Below, one piece after another: positions 5,689 to 8,435 of a stretch of 8,435 nucleotides of DNA. Position 1 is the first letter of the stretch. Every line of letters starts with the position of its first letter. Origin of the DNA: Bacteroidota bacterium (GTDB lineage Bacteria > Bacteroidota > Ignavibacteria > Ignavibacteriales > Ignavibacteriaceae); contig JAJYSI010000122.1 in NCBI GenBank assembly GCA_021793635.1, positions 1-8,435 on the forward strand, in the 5' to 3' direction. Both the position numbers and the translations under genes were made by a program. Under the pieces are notes generated by a model. That model was not told the origin of the DNA, ran no database searches, and saw only the letters and a list, made by a program, of their open reading frames with translations.

Positions 5689-6300
5689 ATGACAAAGAAA
5701 AATAAAATAATCGTGAATAGTGTTGATCCTAAAGTTGATTCCTTTTTCAGCAATGTAAAAAAATGGCATGACGAATATGAGAAATTGAGAACGATAATTC
5801 TTGACTGCGGTCTGACCGAAGAATACAAGTGGATGCATCCCTGTTATACACTGGAGGGGAAAAATATAGTTCTGATTCACGGATTTAAAGAGTACTGCGC
5901 AATTCTGTTTTTCAAAGGCGCTTTGTTAAAGGATGCAAAACATATTTTAATTCAGCAAACGGATAATGTTCAAGCGGGGCGTCAAATCCGGTTCACCAAT
6001 GTTAATGAAATAGTTAAGCTTGAAAATATCCTGAAATCCTATATTTATGAAGCCATTGAAGTGGAGAAAGCCGGTTTGAAAGTAGAGATGAAAAAGACTT
6101 CAGAGTATAAAATCCCGGAAGAGTTTCAAAATAGATTAAACAAAATTCCTAACTTGAAAACTGCTTTTGAAGCATTAACCCCCGGACGGCAAAGAGCATA
6201 TCTTTATTATTTTTCTCAACCGAAACAATCTAAAACGAGGGAGTCTAGAGTTGATAAATACTTGCAGCAGATACTTAAGGGCAAAGGCTTAGACGATTAG
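5689..6300 (+). CDS. YdeI-like protein (DUF1801 plus OmdA-type C-terminus)
   Basis: A 203-residue protein with two parts. Residues about 15-122 match the DUF1801 pattern: 'LRTIILDCGLTEEYKWMHPCY' in outline, then 'YCAILFFKGALLKD' and 'RQIRFTNVNEI'. Residues about 140-200 match the bacteriocin-protection/OmdA-like tail with 'FEALTPGRQRAYLYYFSQ' and an Arg/Lys-rich end. These YdeI-family proteins are cytoplasmic and of uncertain biochemical role; E. coli YdeI was reported to affect resistance to peptides and stress. It is last in the operon, 18 bp after the methyltransferase. No terminator hairpin is evident behind it. Confidence 0.85.
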   Translation: MTKKNKIIVNSVDPKVDSFFSNVKKWHDEYEKLRTIILDCGLTEEYKWMHPCYTLEGKNIVLIHGFKEYCAILFFKGALLKDAKHILIQQTDNVQAGRQIRFTNVNEIVKLENILKSYIYEAIEVEKAGLKVEMKKTSEYKIPEEFQNRLNKIPNLKTAFEALTPGRQRAYLYYFSQPKQSKTRESRVDKYLQQILKGKGLDD

Positions 6301-6542
6301 CAATTCCCTGCCTACCGATTTGGCATATTAAAAAAGATGAGAAAAATTAATCAAACTTTTAGGTGATATTTAATTTTTATTCATTCGAATTCGTTTCTCT
6401 AAAGTTGAATTCCCAGCCGGTCCGGCAAAAAATAATTAATTTTAACTAATCCGCGGCAGAGATGCCTATTCTGATTTCACGAATTCCTATGAAAGTGAAT
6501 AAATTATTTTATAAGTTATACATGAGATTAAAAAGATTTATT
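6301..6542. other. Intergenic region after the ArsR operon
   Basis: About 240 bp, AT-rich. CCGGTCCGG at 6418-6426 is a short palindrome. No strong terminator, no TAnnTTTG promoter and no RNA gene were recognised. An open frame runs in from 6462 and continues into the next gene, but its first 27 codons are basic and hydrophobic and do not look like part of the protein. Confidence 0.4.
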
Positions 6543-7343
6543 ATGAGCGAAGAAAAAAAATCACATATACCTGGCATTTACAATTACTGCGACCGGTGGT
6601 GTGAAAGATGCAAATTTACTTCCCAATGCCTGCTATTTACAAACGAATCTAAAATTACCACACATCAGCTTTTGAATAACGGCGAGCTTCCGGATCTTAA
6701 TGATATTTTCGATGCTGAAGATGAAAAGGAAAATGATGACAATCTTCCATTTGAGGATTTTGACGATGATGACGAGTTCGAATTCGGAAATGATGAGGAA
6801 GATGAGGATCCATTTCTAAATGATATTCCTGAATTTGATGATAAGGAATACGAGGAAGAAAGGAAGCAAAGAGACGAGACTGTAAAACAAAATGTTCTTG
6901 TAATTTTAGGCGATGAATATTTTAGGAAGGCACATTCACTTTTAGAAATTCTCGAAGAAAAATATAAGCTGCATTCTATTATCAAAGATAAAGAAGAGAA
7001 TCAACTTATACTAAATTTCTATGAGAACTATCAAGTAGTAGAGTGGTTTCACATGTTTATTTTTGTGAAGATCCGGCGTGCACTAAGCGGAAAGTGGCGT
7101 TATGATAAAGAGGCTGATGAAGAGATGAAAGAATTCGAGGCTTACGATATGAACGGCACAGCTAAAATTGCTTTGATTGCAGTTGAAGATTCTATTAAAG
7201 CATTAAACAAATTATTTGATACTAACTCTGAATTTAAAAATGAAATAAGCGCTCTACTGGTAATTGCCGGTAAGCTTTTAAATGAAATGGAAATAGCATT
7301 TCCGGATTGCAGAAAATTTGTAAGACCCGGAATAGATGAATAA
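6543..7343 (+). CDS. Conserved acidic protein with N-terminal Cys4 motif
   Basis: A 266-residue protein of unknown function. The start at 6543 is chosen because 'MSEEKKSHIPGIYNYCDRWC' begins a conserved block; starting at 6462 would add 27 unrelated basic residues. Cys16, Cys20, Cys23 and Cys29 form C-x3-C-x2-C-x5-C, which suits zinc or an iron-sulfur cluster. I recall similar 'IPGI.NYCDRWCERC' N-termini in hypothetical proteins from several phyla, without a known role. Residues about 56-108 are extremely acidic and low in complexity, probably disordered. The rest (about 112-260) is helical, with 'VVEWFHMFIFVKIRRAL' as a hydrophobic helix and no clear membrane anchor. The upstream ribosome-binding site is weak. 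It seems to be a single-gene unit. Confidence 0.8.
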   Translation: MSEEKKSHIPGIYNYCDRWCERCKFTSQCLLFTNESKITTHQLLNNGELPDLNDIFDAEDEKENDDNLPFEDFDDDDEFEFGNDEEDEDPFLNDIPEFDDKEYEEERKQRDETVKQNVLVILGDEYFRKAHSLLEILEEKYKLHSIIKDKEENQLILNFYENYQVVEWFHMFIFVKIRRALSGKWRYDKEADEEMKEFEAYDMNGTAKIALIAVEDSIKALNKLFDTNSEFKNEISALLVIAGKLLNEMEIAFPDCRKFVRPGIDE

Positions 7344-7376
7344 AAATATTCTTCAAATTTTTTAAGGAGACAAAAT

Positions 7377-7727
7377 ATGGCATCAGAATTTTTAGCGCAT
7401 GCAGAAATCCCGTCAACAAACTTAGATAAGAGCAAAGAATATTACGCAAAACTTTTCGGCTGGGAATTTAAACCTTTCGGCAACGGATATCTTCTTTATA
7501 ATACCCATAAAGGATTCACCATCGGCTTAAAGAAAGTAAACAAGGTAGCAAAAGGCGATTCTACAATATTTCATGTACGAGTAAATTCAGTTGAAGAATT
7601 CCTGACAAAAGCAAAAGAGTTAGGCGGTAAAGAATCCAGAGGGAAAACAATTATTCCCGCAATGGGAGCTTATGCGCTAATCAATGATCTTGATGGTAAT
7701 ACAATCGGTTTGTACCAGGGAAATTAA
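7377..7727 (+). CDS. VOC (glyoxalase/dioxygenase-fold) family protein
   Basis: A 116-residue single-domain vicinal-oxygen-chelate protein. 'HAEIPSTNLDKSKEYYAKLFGWEF' in outline (8-31) is the first half-motif and 'MGAYALINDLDGNTIGLYQ' (96-114) the second. His8 and His66 are candidate metal ligands. The glutamate usually found at the end of 'GL(W/Y)E' is Gln114 here, so a classic metal-dependent glyoxalase activity is doubtful, and a binding or resistance role is possible. AAGGAG at 7364-7369, seven bases before the ATG, is the clearest ribosome-binding site among the non-mobile genes. It starts 33 bp after the acidic protein, so cotranscription is possible. An AT-only palindrome straddles its stop codon (7723-7736). 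Confidence 0.87.
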   Translation: MASEFLAHAEIPSTNLDKSKEYYAKLFGWEFKPFGNGYLLYNTHKGFTIGLKKVNKVAKGDSTIFHVRVNSVEEFLTKAKELGGKESRGKTIIPAMGAYALINDLDGNTIGLYQGN

Positions 7728-7982
7728 AATTTTAATCACAGCTTTCAATTACTTAATTGTCTAACTGCTAAATTGTTTTTTGGCATTTAGGCAATTAGGG
7801 AATTTCTTTTCCATATACCTTCCTTATTCAATTTTCAGGTTGCCAGTTAAAATAAACCGGAAGCATTTTGTCATCTGAATTATCCTTTCTTCACTAATTG
7901 CTTTTATCTGAGGATATAAAAATTATTTTTACTATTGAAATTAAATAGTTATTTGACAACCCAAATTGAAAGGAGTACTGAC
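7728..7982. other. Intergenic region before the HEAT-repeat gene
   Basis: About 255 bp. A small hairpin CAATT-ACTT-AATTG (7746-7759) and a T run (7775-7781) could be a weak terminator for the VOC gene. AAAGGAG at 7969-7975 is the ribosome-binding site of the next gene. No promoter with the full Bacteroidota consensus was found. Confidence 0.35.
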
Positions 7983-8390
7983 ATGAAAAAGCAAGTAGTA
8001 ATGTTAGTCGTAGCTTTACTTTTAGGCGCAGCTTCAATCTTCGCGCACGAAAAGAAAACCAATGATGGGGTAATTAGCGATAACTCCATAAAGAATTATC
8101 TGGTCGGTTTAAAATCCGAAAATGACGGACTCCGCTTTAGTAGTGCTTACTTACTCGGAGAGTACAAAATTGAAAAAGCTGTAATTCCATTAATGGCAAT
8201 ACTTCACAACGAAAAGACTGAAGAAGGAAGAATTGTCGCCGCTCTTTCACTTATAAAAATCGGAACTGGTCAATCAATATTTGCAGTTAAGCAGGCAGCA
8301 ACGTTTGACAACAGCGAGCGGGTAAGAAACCTTTGCACATTATTTTACAGTCATTATGCCGCAGCAAGTACAAGCGGATCCGAAATATAA
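7983..8390 (+). CDS. Exported HEAT-repeat-like protein
   Basis: A 135-residue protein. The ATG at 7983 is preferred over a TTG at 7935 because AAAGGAG lies seven bases upstream and the protein then opens with a signal peptide: Lys2-Lys3, a hydrophobic core (about 5-18) and a likely cleavage after 'SIFA' (residue 21). The mature part has two or three helical repeats, near 35-70 ('LRFSSAYLLGEYKIEKAVIPLM' in outline), 71-105 ('GRIVAALSLIKIG') and 108-125 ('ERVRNLCTLF'). This is the alternating pattern of HEAT/PBS-lyase repeats used for protein binding. It is short for the class and probably periplasmic. Partner and role are unknown. Confidence 0.82.
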   Translation: MKKQVVMLVVALLLGAASIFAHEKKTNDGVISDNSIKNYLVGLKSENDGLRFSSAYLLGEYKIEKAVIPLMAILHNEKTEEGRIVAALSLIKIGTGQSIFAVKQAATFDNSERVRNLCTLFYSHYAAASTSGSEI

Positions 8391-8435
8391 CCGATATTCA
8401 TATACTCCTCCTGAAAGAAGCCGGATACTGCAGAT

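Noticed and set aside
6665..6985. A Ser-rich minus-strand open frame.
   Set aside because: It is the antisense of the Asp/Glu-rich tract (GAT/GAA/GAG codons read backwards give Ser and Phe), so it is a composition artefact.
7723..7736. An intrinsic terminator at the AT palindrome over the VOC stop codon.
   Set aside because: The palindrome has no G or C and no loop, so it would not form a stable RNA hairpin.
7935..7982. A 16-codon upstream extension of the HEAT-repeat gene from a TTG.
   Set aside because: It would bury the signal peptide. The ATG at 7983 has a strong ribosome-binding site at proper distance.
8346..8415. A minus-strand mini-frame with an AGGAGGA-like site before an ATG near 8401.
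   Set aside because: It runs only about 15 codons, overlaps the end of the HEAT-repeat gene, and gives no recognisable peptide.

Overview
The window looks like part of an AT-rich chromosome from the Bacteroidota/Ignavibacteria side of the FCB group. Two things suggest this. A promoter ahead of the ArsR gene fits the Bacteroidota pattern TTTG-N19-21-TAnnTTTG exactly (3487-3518), and several protein families (DoxX-like, DUF1801/YdeI, a conserved Cys4 protein) are common in that group. The assignment is an inference; there is no rRNA or marker gene here.

Region 1 (1-3375) is accessory DNA. After the first four codons of a leftward gene come two type II toxin-antitoxin pairs on the plus strand: VapB-VapC-like (195-777), with the antitoxin first, and HigB-HigA-like (1031-1650), with the toxin first. 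Each pair is followed within about 15 bp of its last stop codon by a copy of the same palindromic repeat (copy A 785-886; copy B split between 1664-1680 and 3272-3360). Gene pair plus downstream palindrome resembles integron cassettes with attC-like sites, but no integrase is in view. An IS110-family element of about 1.59 kb, with its transposase on the minus strand, has inserted into copy B. Joining the two flanks rebuilds a stem-loop with a 9-bp perfect outer arm. The transposase gene has one in-frame ochre stop, so it is probably a recent pseudogene. The roughly 260 bp non-coding end upstream of the transposase is where an IS110 bridge RNA is expected. It contains strong hairpins and an 8-base match to the target flank.

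Region 2 (3376-6300) is a tight plus-strand operon of five genes: an ArsR-type repressor, an SRPBCC/AHSA1 protein, a four-helix DoxX-like membrane protein, a TIGR00027/LCM-type SAM methyltransferase and a DUF1801/YdeI-like protein. A Bacteroidota-type promoter with an inverted repeat over the expected transcription start precedes it and suggests autorepression. The layout suggests a small-molecule or stress response; the substrate cannot be read from sequence.

Region 3 (6301-8435) holds three separate plus-strand genes: an acidic protein with an N-terminal C-x3-C-x2-C-x5-C motif, a small VOC-fold protein, and a secreted HEAT-repeat-like protein. The last two have clear Shine-Dalgarno sequences. 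No tRNA, rRNA or CRISPR array was seen.
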